64,000 nucleotides of DNA from Sporodiniella umbellata (Eukaryota > Mucoromycota > Mucoromycetes > Mucorales > Rhizopodaceae), in the NCBI GenBank assembly GCA_025677835.1, contig JAIXMR010000070.1:1-64000 (forward strand), read 5' to 3'. Numbering within the stretch: the stretch's first letter is position 1; each line of letters begins with the position of its first letter. Below are positions 46,801 to 59,460 of this stretch, piece by piece. The notes below the pieces were generated by a model. It did no database searches and was not told the DNA's origin. It saw only the letters and a list, made by a program, of their open reading frames with translations. The position numbers were made by a program, and so were the translations under genes.

Positions 46801-47102
46801 ATCGTGTTAAAACCAGAAGTGCGATATTGTTTCAAGATGGTGGCCCAGCGGTCTCTATCAGGAACTCTCCAATAATGGAACTCTCCAGAATGAATTTGGG
46901 TAGGTATACCTTCTATTTGAAGTGCATACTTGTCCCAATCGAGAAGCTGTTTGTGTTGGGTGCGATTGTAGGCAACGGAAGTAGTAGTAATGTCTAAGTT
47001 GCCGTAAGTACGATAATGTGTATAGTAAAATATTGTCCCAAGCAGTGCAGGAAGTACTGCAAACAAGGAAAATAAAGGTGCCATGTCTGACATGTATTTC
47101 AA
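43814..47102 (-). CDS. Membrane-anchored glycoside hydrolase family 35 beta-galactosidase
   Basis: Exo-acting beta-galactosidase. Reading leftward from ATG 47102, the N-terminus has a membrane segment (LFSLFAVLPALLGTIFYY), so it is a type II protein or secreted. The GH35 TIM-barrel follows: IHSGEFHYWRVPDRDRW, FNTIRIYFHWGYHSPDEG, LFVLAAPGPYICAETQAGG. VLAVQIDNELFE carries the acid/base glutamate. The middle exon with PELQGGWFNHYQ carries the nucleophile glutamate, and YMIYGGTNWG closes the barrel. The last long exon (45661-43814) holds the beta-sandwich domains with MHLDGQWTTMVIVNDIFIGR. Four or so exons, introns short. It converges with the Kre9-like gene; stops are 196 bp apart. Confidence 0.88.
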
Positions 47103-47838
47103 CCTCTACACAAATTGAAAAATAAAAAAGTAAAAGGCTGGCAAAATGTAATGATGCTTCAACTTGCCGAAGGTTCGAACAGCGCCTGAGTAACAAGTTG
47201 GTTTCGCAAAAAAAAAAAAAAGATCTCCTCTTTCATAGTAAACCATCTAATAAATGTAGAATGGCCTCACTGTCACATTCAGTTTATGTATATACAACAC
47301 AGTATGTGTTTTGTATGTCAACTGAGGCGAAGTCTTCGGCATAATCAACTGATGTATAAGTTTTCCTATTTTAGAACTCAAAAGTCCGGTCTGACGTGCT
47401 AGAATTAGTGTATAACCTGAGAGTATCTAATTTCATAGCCTGGTTTTGTGTTTAAGTTTTGCTTCATCTGTCAAAATTTGTGGTACTAATGTATCTTTTT
47501 TGTCTGCTTTTCACAGCTACTGAGGTATTCTAAAATGTATGCCTTTTGACTTGAAAACTTGGCAAAAGCAACAAAGGTATTAAATCTCAGAAATGGTCCT
47601 TCAAAAGCTTGATATGGAGTAGAGTGTGAAAAAGACAATTGTGCTGGCTAAATTCGTACAAAGCTTAATGCAATTCACACAAGATATAAAGAAGCAAGAA
47701 ACTATAGATGTAGGCATATACTATAGTCGTGAATAACGGTGATCATAACAATTTTTGTCAAAAATTTCTAAAAAAAAAAAAAGAGGAAAGAAAAATCAAA
47801 TACGCTTTTTCTGACCTGTATATTTAGACATTGGCAAA
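47103..47838. other. Divergent intergenic region, no gene seen
   Basis: About 735 bases between the starts of the beta-galactosidase (minus) and RED (plus) genes. It is AT-rich with a short A-tract at 47769-47781. No coding segment was identified. Confidence 0.5.
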
Positions 47839-49596
47839 ATGAGTGAAGGGTAAAGCAGTTATGCCAAATGCATCTCAATTCGCATACTCAACTCTTTACT
47901 AGCTTAACTCAAGAGGACTTTAGAAAGTTGATGGCAACACCTCGTCGACCAAACAATGAAGAATCGTCTGAACCTAATAATTCCATTCCTAGCACACCGT
48001 AAAATAATAATAGTACAAAAGATCCCTATTAGACTCATTAACCTAATGTTTTCTTTTTTAGTAAAAAAACAGGTACTGTTTTTGCAAAGCCTCACGCATT
48101 ACGTCGAAAAGCGTAAATGTTACCTTTTTTTTTTTGTAATGTAAAGCAACGTATTAATTTTACTTTGTAGGTTTCAGAAAAACACAAAAAAAGAGCCAAA
48201 AGATGACGAAGAGGAAGAAGAAAAAGATCTCAACTATCGAGACAGGGCAGCTGAAAGACGCCAACAGGAAAATGAGCAAGATGATTCACAACTGACAACA
48301 GAAGAGCTTTTGAGACGAACCCAAAAAGAAGTAGATGAAGAACTAAACCCACAACAGCTTTATGAGCAGAGCAAGTATCTTGGAGGGGATGTAAGCCACA
48401 CCCATCTTGTCAAAGGGCTTGATTTTGCGCTGTTAAAAAAAGTCAGAAGCGATATGTCTAAAGCAGACGTTATGATGGAGGTAGAGGAGGATGCTGAACC
48501 TTCCATTGAAGAAGAGACTGAAAAAGAGAAGGAGAATCAACCCATGTTTCATACTATAATGGCTAAAAATATTCACGATCTGATCATGCATGAGACACAG
48601 GATGTTGACAAACGGCGCGTAGAATTATTTGAGCGAGGAAGAATGGGCTTTGTTTTTGAATTAGCAGATGAAATTGGACATTATTCCGATGCCTTTGCTT
48701 TGCCTACTGCTCTTATTCGAAGTAAAGCAGATACAGACGCCAAATCAAACGCGTCAGACCTATTTGCAGAGATGAATCTTGTGATTGAAAAAATCTCACA
48801 GGTTATGACCAATGTACGACATGGAGAACGCAAAAAAACTACACTGAACAGGTCACTCCAAGCTATTGTGAATAACCCGATACCTATGTTTGAAGGTGGG
48901 TTTGACGGGGATATTTTTGCTGATGCTGGGAGAGACTATCAACTTGATGAGACCGCACTTCAACCGACGCCTAAACATATTAACGAGGAAACGGAAGAAA
49001 AGGGGACAGGATCATCCAACAAAGAGAGTTATTTTAAAGGTTTGGCAGTAGAAGACGAGATGGCAGAAGATGAAGATCAGCCAATGGCAGAAGTACAGGA
49101 TACAGTAGCTTCAATTCTATCACAAGTAAAAGACGAGAAAAAAGGAGAGGAGCAACCTCAAAAGAAGAGAAAAGTAGAAAAGGAAACACACAGCATGAAT
49201 GACGATGATGCAGCAGACATTGATATGTTCGGTCTGGGGACATCTGCTTTACCCACTTCTTTCGATGAGCACTCAAGGACTGCCTATCAGTCTGATGACG
49301 ATGATGAGGAGGAAGAGGGAAAAAATAAAACAAGACTAATAGATCATGGCACCAATCGTAATAAAAAGGCTCAGTTAACACGCTGGGACTTTGATACTGA
49401 TGAAGAATGGCAGAAATATAAAGACACCATTGAGATTCTTCCCAAGAGTGCTATTCAATTTGGTGTAAAAATGAACGATGGACGCAAGCGTAACAAAGAA
49501 AAGAGATCAATGAGCGACAAACAAAGGCTGGATAGAGACTACCAACAAGTAAAGAACATCATGTCGCAAAAATATGGTAAATCTTTGGATAAATAG
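47839..49596 (+). CDS. IK: RED (IK/SMU2) spliceosomal protein
   Basis: Spliceosome B-complex protein that works with SMU1. The best start is ATG 47839: MSEG is spliced through a 53-base intron (GTAAAG...TTTACTAG) to LTQEDFRKLMATPRRPN, the conserved RED N-terminus. A start at 47868 would stay open but add unconserved residues. Two more short introns follow: one ends TTTTTTAG before KKTGTVFAKPHALRRK, the other ends CTTTGTAG before FQKNTKKEPKDDEEEEE. Then LNYRDRAAERRQ, YLGGDVSHTHLVKGLDFALL, the ALIRSKAD region, and the C-terminal WDFDTDEEWQKYKDT and RLDRDYQQVKNIM are all RED landmarks. The 3' end is only 66 bases from the DYRK stop on the opposite strand. Confidence 0.88.
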
Positions 49597-49662
49597 AAAA
49601 AGACAGCAGATTGCTTTTTGTTTTATATGTGAATAAATATGTACAAAAAAAAGGAATCTTTT

Positions 49663-52322
49663 TTAAATTTTTTTCAGCATCCAAGGATGATTCAGAGCTT
49701 CTTCCGGAGTGATGCGTTTCTCTGGATCCCATATTAGACACTGTCTAATGAAATCAATAAAGTGTTCATCCAGAGTGTTCAAAGCATGTTCGAGTGTTTT
49801 TGTAGCTGGTTTTCGCTTCCTACCCTTTGAGTTTGAAATAATACGTGGGTCACCTAGAGAATCTAAAAGATACATGTGTAAGTTCAAAAGGTGCCTCTGT
49901 ACATTATGTTACCAAAGAATAATTTTCTTCGACTGCTTTTTTCAATCAAATAAGACTCTGGTATACCCAGAACTTCCATAATACAAGCCAACTGCTCCTG
50001 TTCATTCTCACCAGGGAATAGAGGGTATCCTGTATGTAATTCGGCAAGAATACAACCAGTACTCCACATGTCAATAGCCATACTATAGCTCATACCCATG
50101 ATGACTTCTGGAGATCGATAAAATCTGCTTTGTATATATGTATAGACTAGTATAGGGCGTCAGCTATCTTTGCTTTGTTTGGAACATTACTAATAATAAA
50201 AACTTGCCTTTTTCATTTTCAAGGCAGGAACTACCAAAGTCAATCACCTTAATTGTACTCTTTCTAGGCGTTTTCAATAAAATGTTCTATAAAAATAGAA
50301 ATTAAGAAAGGAATAAAGAAACATTGTTGTTATTACCTCTGGTTTTAGATCACAATGGATCAATTTATGTCGTCTCAAGAGAACAAGCGAATTTAATATT
50401 TGAGTGGTAAATCTAAAGAGTTAGTCAGTCTATGTATTGGATAAAGGAAGGGGATTAAAGTTTACCTTTTCAAAAGACTGATACTGAACCCTTGAAAATC
50501 GTTACTTTTAATGAATTCATAAAGGTTGATACTAAGACACTCAAATACAATGCATAGATGATGCCGAAACATAAAGTGACTCAACATGCGCACATTGTTG
50601 TGTTTATCATCTGGATCCCAAGCGAGTAAGTCTTTCAGGATCTTGATTTCAACCAAAGCCTGAGCGTGAAATCTTTTTTTGTTGCGAATCATTTTGATAG
50701 CTACCGTTTGACCTGTGCGATGATCAAAGCATTGGATGACTTGACCGAACGACCCTCTACCCATGACTTTTAGCACTTCGTAGCGATAGTGTAAATGATC
50801 TCTCAGTTGTATTTGATAATCTCCTCGTTCATCATCATAGCCGTAATTACAAGCTGTCTGCTGAGGGCTATTGGGTCGTTTCTGAGCATGGTGTCCAACA
50901 AAGTAAATACGTTCATAGTTTTTCATCTCCAAAATTTCGTAACTTGTCAAATTGAACTCGTATAACTTCTTTGCAGCTATACAAGGTAATCAATAAACAA
51001 GATGGGCCTCAAAATACTCTACCTTCAGGTGACATGGCGATCCGCATATGGACTTTTGAATAGCTTAGCTTCATATCATCTAAGCTGGATACCTTTGGTT
51101 TTGGACTGATAGGCTTTTTCTTTTCTTCTTGTGTTGACCAGGATTTGCTTTCGTTTACTAAGCCTTGTAATCTTTCCTGTAAGGTCGATACTCTTCTTTT
51201 AGGCAGTATGGTGGCTAAATGAAAAAAGTGGTTAGTTCTATTGCTTCTTTTTCATTTCAGACTATTTGAAAAAGTACTTGATAATCTTACCAGTAGTATC
51301 TGCAGGTGGGGTTGAACTCTCTATAGTACTTTTACGTAGCAAATTCTCGTCTGTGCTTTTATTGGATTTGCTGGCTTGAAGTTTAGGTGTCAGTGTACTG
51401 TTAGACTTCAACCTCCTGACCGGTATAGGCTTTATCTTTTCAATTGGTTTTGAATTATCAATAGATCGTGTAGATTTGGTTGAGGTACCTGGTACGGGTA
51501 TGCGAGTTGGTGTTTTTGCAAGTAAACGGGTATGTGGCTTTGTGATGGGTATATGTAAAGGCTCAACTTTCATAGGTGGCAATGGGGTGGGCAAGAGGGG
51601 TGGTGCAGCAAGTGTGCCAGGCAAAGTCTATGTAAACATGTGTTGTTAGTCGATCAATTTATGGTCCCTCTTTAGCTATTTCCTACTTTTCTTCGCTGCC
51701 TTCTGATGGGTAAAGAAAGAGAAGAAGGTAGATCTTTACTCGCTTTTTTGGTTGGAGTGACCAGAGTAGATGGGTTGTGTGTGATACTCAATTTGATTTG
51801 ACGTGGCGGTTCTGGTTTGGTATCTTTGAAAGGCTTGCTATAAAGCATTGGCTTTTTTTTAGTCTGAACACGTGCAGTTGTACTAGCGCTGATACGAGGA
51901 GATTCAATTTTAGGTGACGGGTTCGACAGGACAGTGGATCGTGTGGTGCCTATGTCGAGTGGATGGTGGATGTCTAACATAGGTTTGACACGCACATCAG
52001 GCCTATTTTTGTAATTAAGAATACGCCGAGTGCCCGCAGCTAGTAGCTCTTCAAGGTCGTCTAAAACATCCTCAGATTGTTTTCTTTGCTTTTGTTGTAC
52101 AATAGGACCACGACTGGTGTTTGTCCATTCCCTGCGTTTCTGGTTCCAGTTGGCGGTTTCGGCCACTTTCTCTTCCAACTCCCTAAGCTGCCTTGTTCTT
52201 TCTGCTAATATTTCTCGACTCTTTGCAGCATAAATCGACTGTACTTTGTTCCAGGGTTCGTTTGAAAGCGAGCTAGTCGATGTCTTTTGATCATACTCAG
52301 TCACTAGCTGTGAGTCTGACAT
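49663..52322 (-). CDS. DYRK-family dual-specificity protein kinase
   Basis: Dual-specificity Tyr-regulated kinase of the DYRK2/Pom1 group. From ATG 52322 the N-terminal extension has a coiled coil ([20 protein letters not shown]) and long basic/Ser-rich disordered stretches. RIAMSPE joins [15 protein letters not shown], the DYRK-homology box before the kinase. The kinase domain has [45 protein letters not shown], and an activation loop [14 protein letters not shown] with the autophosphorylated tyrosine. It then gives [20 protein letters not shown] and [20 protein letters not shown] and ends at 49663. The intron before [10 protein letters not shown] starts AAAAAG|GCAAGT, a GC-AG intron. Roles in polarity or stress signalling are typical but not visible here. 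Confidence 0.88.
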
Positions 52323-53191
52323 TTCGTTTTATAGTACAGTTGAAAATATGACAAAAACTCTGAGAAAATACAATTTAAAAGTTTAGAAGCAAAATGGTAA
52401 TAATGGTAATAAAAAGATACCTAATTGTTTAAAAATAATTATTTCTGTGCAATAAATTTATCGGGAATGCGTTTTTGTATCTTCCTCTTTCTCCCTCTCA
52501 CTCACTCGCACGCTCACTCTTTCAATATCTAAAAAGAGCCTTTAATGAATTTCCAAAAGAAAAAAAAAATGCGAAAAGAAAAATAAAAAATGTGTAAAGT
52601 GATCAAAGCTATCTCTATTAAGAAAAAAAAGTTTCTGAATTTTAAATAGTAAACAGCAAAACAAAACAAGCAAAGACCCCGCCTCCCTGATGGTCCAGTT
52701 TGGTTATTGAAGTCACCTCAGCCTTTAGGTGTTTTCTTTTTTAAGTCTTGGGTTTTTCAATAACTTGTTCCTCTTTTTCTTTGGTTTCTTTTGTGACTTA
52801 TCTAAGAAACTTCACACAATTTTATCACTGTCCCCACAGATTAAGATGCCGCTAGTTCACTACACTTGTTTTGGAATACACGCTCTCGTTCTTCTTTATT
52901 TGACAAGTACAAATCGTATGCAATTTCTTTGCATAAGCTGACGTCAGCCAAACAAACCCAAAAGGGAGAGAGGGATACATCAGCCTAAATTCTCTATTGT
53001 GTGTATAGCCTCTAGATACAATAAAGAATATACATTGAAAAAGAAATCAAATAATATTTTATTACTTTTCCCTCAAATATATATATATATATATAATAAA
53101 AAGAAAGAAAGGGAGGGTAACAAAGGGATATACAGAAAATGAGAGAAAAGGGAATAGAAGAAAAATGAAGATGGCAAGAGTGATTTTCTTT
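52323..53191. other. Intergenic region, no gene seen
   Basis: 870 bases between the DYRK start and the glyoxal oxidase stop. It includes a TA repeat at about 53078-53094 and AG-rich runs. No supported open frame. Confidence 0.5.
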
Positions 53192-54955
53192 TTAGATGGC
53201 GAGATCCGATACTTTATGTTCAACAAAGAGCTCACTTCCTATGGAAGGAACACCATCATAGAGTACGTACATAAAACCAGAGCCAGGAGGAAAGATAGCA
53301 GCGTGAGGGGGTGCTTTGATTTCAATGGACTGAAGGTCCTCAGATACAGTGTGTTCTAAAAAGACGTAACGTTGTGACATGTGCATTGAATGTGTACTGA
53401 ACCCAGGACGTAACAGACCTACGCGGATTTTGCTCTGGTCTGAAAAGTGGCTCGTCAGTCCCTCGAGGTTCAAGAGGGCCTTGAAGCTCTCGCCATAGGT
53501 GACCACACGAGGCACATGGGAGATACGTGGGCGAGTGGTGTATTTATAGAGATATGGAGGCGAGTAATACTCCACGCGAAACTCGGTAGGATATTCTGCA
53601 TTCACATCGGGCGGATCAACATTGTTGGAACCTGCGATCCAGATACGGCCGTCGGGTAAAGTTAGCGCCACCGAATGATACATGCGGGCGATATCCGTGT
53701 TGGCCAATCCTTCAGTCCAGCGCTTGTTCTTGGGTTCAGAGGCTGTGTAGATTAAAGGATCGAATGTAGGATCATGATTGCGGCCGTTATAGCCAGCCCA
53801 TCCACGCTGACAGCCATTGGCCCAGAGAAGATTGCCGTCAGCCATAATGACACCATCAGGCATAAGACGCTTATGAACAAAAGTATCCATTTCCCATTGG
53901 GGGTCTTCGTCTCCCAGATTGATTCGGCCACATGTATCATCTGCTTCGGCATTGTTCTTCATTCTTTTAGAGCCGCCACAGATCAGGATCTCAGGGTTGT
54001 AGTTGTTTTTGGGGTCCAGAGGGAGTAGGACAGCACCGCCAGTCAATGGATAGGATCTAGGGACACCAGGGATGTTAGGCAATCGTTTAACAATCTTGCC
54101 GTTGTTGTAGTCGTAGATGATGGACTTCTTGTTGGCAAAGATAAATAAATTGCCATCAGGCAAGACAAATACAAAAGGATAAAGGTTATAAGGCATAGTT
54201 TCTTTCAAAAAATCAAAAAGAACCTCTCCTTCAGCTCTAGGAGGCCAGAATTCATAAGAAGGTACATTGATTTCAGCACGATTGACAGCAGTACCTCGAA
54301 TGGATCCACCGAGAATAAAGATATCACCCTCAGGCAGCTGTTCTACAGTAGGGTACCATCGATTTTGTGTCATCTTTCCTGTTTTGTATTCATTCCACCA
54401 ACAGGAGCCATCTAGGCAGGGATTGAAGTGACGAATGGATTGCCAACCGATCTCTGCTTTCCATGTTCTTCCACGTTTTTCACCACCACCAGTACTGATA
54501 AACGTTCCGTTGCCCAAGAAACCACCTGCTGAACAGAACGTATTGGTTTCCAAGGGCAAAGACCGATAGGTATCTGTTTCTAAATCGTACTGAACTGAAA
54601 AGGCGCTTTGACCCGAATCGAACTGTGCTTCATTCCACTCTGCTTTATCAATAATCAAAATAGTTTTGTCACTACGGTAGTTTTTGTTTTTTTTTTTAAA
54701 AAAAAAGAGTTGTTTAAATGTTAGATTTTTTGAATAGAAGGGGTTTTCGTTACTGTTGTTGTCAATTTACTTTAAAAGTACAGCATGCATAGCAGCTACA
54801 CCCGTTCTGCCTTTTTGTTCCATTTTACCAGACTTGGAATAAGGCGACATCACCCTCTGCGAGTCAGACAGAAGAAAAGGTGAATCGGACTGTGCCTGAG
54901 CTAAGACCAAGCAGCTAATTGCTGTAGCTATTGTAATAAACAAGGAACTTTTCAT
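53192..54955 (-). CDS. Secreted copper radical oxidase, glyoxal-oxidase-like (AA5)
   Basis: Oxidises aldehydes or alcohols and makes H2O2 outside the cell. Exon 1 from 54955 is a signal peptide (MKSSLFITIATAISCLVLAQ) plus the first strand (SGKMEQKGRTGVAAMHAVLL). The second exon (54658-53192) begins IIDKAEWNEAQFDSGQSAFS. NTFCSAGGFLGNGTFISTGG contains the cysteine that would crosslink to tyrosine. QNRWYPTVEQLPEGDIFILG, RSYPLTGGAVLLPL, MYHSVALTLPDGRIWIAG (copper-ligand Tyr/His region) and GFSTHSMHMSQRYVFL (C-terminal copper-binding His) are present in family order. Length and motif set look complete, so an active enzyme is likely. Substrate cannot be told from the sequence. Confidence 0.88.
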
Positions 54956-56262
54956 TTGTCTTTATTAAAAAAAAAAAAAAAAGAAAAAAAAAGAAATTTA
55001 TATAAAAAAAAAGAAAAATAAGGAACCTATTTATAGCTTTTATTTCTAAAGATGGCTGAAGCAAAAGAAAATAAATAGTGTATCCATTCTCGTAAACCTA
55101 AAAAGTGAATTTGTTTTGAAAAAAATTGTTCATCTTTTGCTGAAGTGTATAATTGATGCTTGCTATTAAACCTGTTTTTGTTATTTGGACACTTGTTTCT
55201 TATATGACTCATCCTTGGTTCCGAAAAAGAAAACAATGTAAAGGTCAAAGGAACTCTAGCACGATGAGCTTACATCAGCTTAGCTTGGTATTCAATACCT
55301 AAGTTCATTAAGAAAAAATTATAAATAATGAAAAAAAACCAGATCACTTTTTTTTGCTTTGCGTGAAAAAAAAAGAGTTGAGCCAAAACCTCTATCTGGG
55401 CTCAATTTTTGTTTTATAGAAAATCAAAGAAAAAGATCACCTTATGTTTAAATGATGAATTAAACTTTTCATACCTGCGGAGAACAAAGTGGCTTTTGTT
55501 ATTGGCTTTTTTTTTTTCAAGAGTAAAGCTCTTTTAGAGACAATACAAAAGCCGTTTACCCTCTTTCCTCGCTCAGTTGGCTCTGTTTGTTCTTCCGTAG
55601 GCTTTTTCTGCTTTTTGCGGTTGCCAAAACTTCCCTGTAAAAGAATGAGATCTTTTTAACAGCTACATTTGTACTACATAAATTAAAGCTCCTCTTATTG
55701 TAATATACGGTGCGGCTGGAAATTTTGAAAAAGCAAATCTAGCCTTCAGAAAAGCATTATGCCTGTCCCTCAAGAATAAATAAAGTTGACCAGAACAGTT
55801 GGAAATTTACTGCGAATAGCTGAAAAACTAAATTTTGCTTTGAGAAAGTTCAATTTGCTATTTCTTTGTCGAATTTGACTTTAATAAAACATTTATTGAA
55901 TAAATAGCTTGTTGGAATTCTGTCATACTATCCAGTTGGCTACAAAAGCAAGTGGTAAGAGAACAGAGCTTTCAAACCGTAACCTAAAAAGATTTTACTC
56001 AACTACGCTTGATGTAGCTGTCTTTTTGTATGGTGAGCACACACTGAGCTGCGGTTTTTTATAAATTTAGATCGTAGGTCACTTCACCAAAAACACTGGT
56101 GAAAATCCATGAGTTCGGTTGATCGAACTACGAGAACAATGTAGATAATATCTTTCGCTGTTATTCTTTTTAAAAAACAAGTTTTCTTTATTCTACTATC
56201 ATACTTGCAATACATCACAGTGCTGTATTTGCAATAGTGCGGTTTAATAGAAAGAACAACCT

Positions 56263-56333
56263 GTCATGATATAGCCCTAGAAAGCGAACAGAGTGCGCTG
56301 GAGGTTGTACTCTTTCTAGGGCTATATCATGAC
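56263..56333. repeat. Perfect 22-bp inverted repeat with 27-base loop
   Basis: The arms, 56263-56284 (GTCATGATATAGCCCTAGAAAG) and 56312-56333, are exact reverse complements. The loop (56285-56311) is GC-richer than the surroundings. The flanks can extend the pairing imperfectly. It could be a small-RNA precursor, the palindromic end of a mobile element, or a structural site. Confidence 0.92.
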
Positions 56334-56958
56334 GAGTTGAAAAGTGTTTGTTTAACAATGAAAATTGAAACTTATTCTGGGAGTGTCATACATAGAGTGT
56401 TTGATCTGTGAGTATGCAGCAAATTTTCGTTTGATAAATTTTCACTCTAGTTCCTAAATATCAAAACCAATTTTTTTTCTTTCTTCTCAGAAAGACCTAT
56501 AGCAAAAAACTGCATTAGAATGGTTTTGCTTTAAATGGGCAAAGGCGGGCTATTACCGATGAAGATCTAGAGCCGTGCATATCTACATTTAAATGAGCGG
56601 GCAGTGCTTGATACTGACTTGGGATTATAGACTAGGCACTGTTATTTCTGCCTTTGTTGTTGCCTATATGGACAGTGTTGCCATCGTTGTTTTAAGTTTT
56701 GGAATTCGGTTATCTTTTTTTCGATATGAAAAGATCGATATAGCATTTATCGTACATTTGTTCAGGGTGGCATTTTTTGAAGTGATGTAAATAAGCTGCT
56801 TGGAGCACTTGGGGCGAATAAACTTTCCATCAGCCTTGTCAACCGTAGTTGCCTCAATATGTTTCTTTTTAGATCAGAAGGTGATATAAAAGATAAACAG
56901 CGCTTTTTCCCATCACCTACAGTCAATGCTACTTGGTTAATATGACCGCTGTACAGTG

Positions 56959-56997
56959 TTTTAATCTAAAATGAGACAGTTGAATTTTAGATTAAAA
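56959..56997. repeat. 14-bp inverted repeat with 11-base loop
   Basis: TTTTAATCTAAAAT (56959-56972) and its exact complement (56984-56997) flank GAGACAGTTGA. It is AT-rich, so weaker than the nearby 22-bp hairpin. Confidence 0.85.
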
Positions 56998-59132
56998 TAC
57001 TAAACCTTCATTTCAGATGCAGCAACAATAAACTTTTAATTCCCGATGATACAGGTTTCCTTTTTGGGCTTTAAAAGAACTAAAATGGATAGAGCTTTGA
57101 CCTTCTATTTTACTTATCGATATGGCTTGTTTTTTCGTCTTTTCCTACTGCTCTCTATACTGGACAGGCTTTTATACAATAAAAAAATTGTTAAAAAAAA
57201 ACATGAAGGCTAAAAGCTCAAGTAAACAAGACAGTACTAGATAGACGTCACAACCCCGTCAAATCTCTCGCTCCTAGGCAACTCGCAACTTGGTAGTTCA
57301 GAGGAATGTATTATATATGAATCTCCTAAAGAAAACAGTAAATCAACTCAAAGCGTACTCAACGATAGCTAAAAAAACGCCAATCATCGTGCTTAGACTA
57401 GTAGTGCAGATTATAAATGCATGGGAGGTGACAAAAAAGCATACTTAAAAAAGGCCACAAGAGGCTATCGCTGAAACAGTCTACACAATTGCTTTTCACA
57501 AATTGCACTGCCATTTCGCTAAAGAAGGTCCTATGAATTTGGTTGCAATAACACCTCTACTCTTTGCAAACACATCTAGAGTATTTAAAAGCTGATTCAA
57601 GAGGTCAGCTCCACTAAAAAAAGAAAAAATTTGTCTATAAGCTCTAGACCGAGGGCGTTTTATGGAACCAAAGTTCTTTTTATTATTATTGACGAAGCAA
57701 GCTTTGGGATTGACACGAGCAAAGAATGGGTAAGTGGTTGAGCAAGCCAAACTGTCTTTGTCGATATTTTGACATAGATACCCTCTAATACGGTATACGA
57801 TATTACCAAGTAAGTTGAAGGGCTCATATTTTTAAAGCTCTAGACTTAGTAAAGTTTAAAAACATTTTGCCATGTCGAATTATACCATTCCTGTTTGTTT
57901 CTTGTGCTACAGCTTGATCTTTCTCAGAATCAAATTTCTATTTAATTGAAGTGAGAATCTGGAAATATGGCTAATGACCAATAAAAAAACGGGTTTTTCA
58001 TGATAAACGTTACCTTAGAAATCAATAAAGCTATGAGATGCTGTTCGCCTTCTTTTTTTTTTTTTTTTTTTTTTTTGCAATCTTTTATGTTAAAAACAAC
58101 CAAAGGCCTTATAAAAGCAGTAACCTTAATTTTTTTTTTTTGCGTTTTCTGTATATCCTCTTTAAACTAATAAGGTCATTTAACAAAAAGTGTCACACTT
58201 GTTTTTTGAATTGAAAAAAATTCCCTGCCAATTAGATTACTTCATTTGTTCTATAGGACCAAGTGTAAACTCGTTTTCTTTTAAACAAAGAGTAGCAACA
58301 AGGTATTGTTGGTTAACCCATATTTTTTGCTGTTGAGTTAACCTATTGCATCCATAACATATGCAAGACAAGGAGTCACGAAAAGCTACTTTTGATTGTA
58401 AAATAGCGACCACGAATGTTTTTAAAACCAAGCTTGTATCTTGAAAAGACTCAGTATCTTTAACTATCTATTGCTCCACAGTAAAACAGACGGAAAGTGC
58501 TTGCAAAACACGTGTAGAATAACCTATAATAATTCTTTGGCTGTATTACTAGTTAGTAGCCCTAAAAACGCGACAAAGTTTGATATAAAACATAGTGATT
58601 GCAAAGAAATCTGCCTTTTTAAAAGTATGTAAGGACTCTCAAAAATTGAATAAAGTAAGTCATATATTATTAAAACAACAAAATTTCGTTACCAAAATAT
58701 ATAGCACCCATAAGAGCATCTCTTTAGGTAGGGAAACAATCAAAACTTGTTTATAATGATGTTTTTGTTTGCCTTATATATGTATAACTCGAACAGCTTA
58801 CGCGGTGTCGCTTTTTTAGAAATCGCTTCCGCCCAAAGTGCTTAGAGAACTTTCCAGAATACCCAGGGTTTTGTTCTACTTGAAGAGATACCAAAGTAGC
58901 ACATGCTACCTAGACTATTTTTATTATCTTTAAAAATGCTGTTGAAAAGAAGCGATTTTACCATGGAAATGATTATTAGGTAATCAATGCCATTTTAAAT
59001 TTTGAGTCAGTTTCAAAATAAAGAACAATTAAAAACCAGTTTGTGAATAAAATGCAGCAAAAATCATGCCATAAAATAAATAGATAAAAAAAACATCTTC
59101 CTTAAATTTCTTTTCTTTACTATTTTTATAAA

Positions 59133-59460
59133 ATGTTCCAAGCCTTAGTTAAACCCACAACAATCCTTAGCGCCTTTGCTCGTCGTAACTTATCTGTGGC
59201 ATCCGTTCTTCGTACTGACGGTGCAACTGCAAGCTCAAGAGAATTCGGCGAGAAAGAAAGAGCAGCAGAAAAACAATGGGCTCGCAAGCATGTAAGTTCT
59301 TTTTTTAGTTGTTGTTTTTTATATCATAAAGGTGTTAATGCAGTCCTACGTTATCTAGGATGCTGAATTGCTCGAAAAGTTAAAGAAATCTTTGGCTGAA
59401 CAAGAAAAGGCCACAAACGAAATCAAAGAAAAGTTGAACGAGTTAGAAAATAAAAAATAA
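59133..59460 (+). CDS. INH1: Mitochondrial ATPase inhibitor IF1
   Basis: Small inhibitor that stops the F1-ATPase from hydrolysing ATP when the membrane potential falls. Two exons join at CAT|GTAAGT and TTATCTAG|GAT. The first gives a mitochondrial presequence (MFQALVKPTTILSAFARRNL) and the inhibitory segment FGEKERAAEKQWARKH, which matches the IF1 core (F.KKE.A.E..Y.R). The second gives DAELLEKLKKSLAEQEKATN and a Glu/Lys coiled coil for dimerisation, ending at TAA 59458-59460. Spliced length is about 86 residues, normal for the family. Neighbours suggest no functional link. Confidence 0.88.

Larger units (their letters stand above)
54956..59132. other. Gene-poor region with two hairpins
   Basis: 4.2 kb, AT-rich, with no gene I can support. 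It contains a perfect 22-bp hairpin (56263-56333) and a 14-bp hairpin (56959-56997), listed separately. Open frames such as 57496-57750 and 58237-58431 on the minus strand have no recognisable domains or splice context. T-tracts occur at 58053-58076 and 58131-58141. Confidence 0.45.

Noticed and set aside
57496..58431. Minus-strand frames of 84 and 64 codons
   Set aside because: No motif, no partner exon and no homologue recognised; likely chance.
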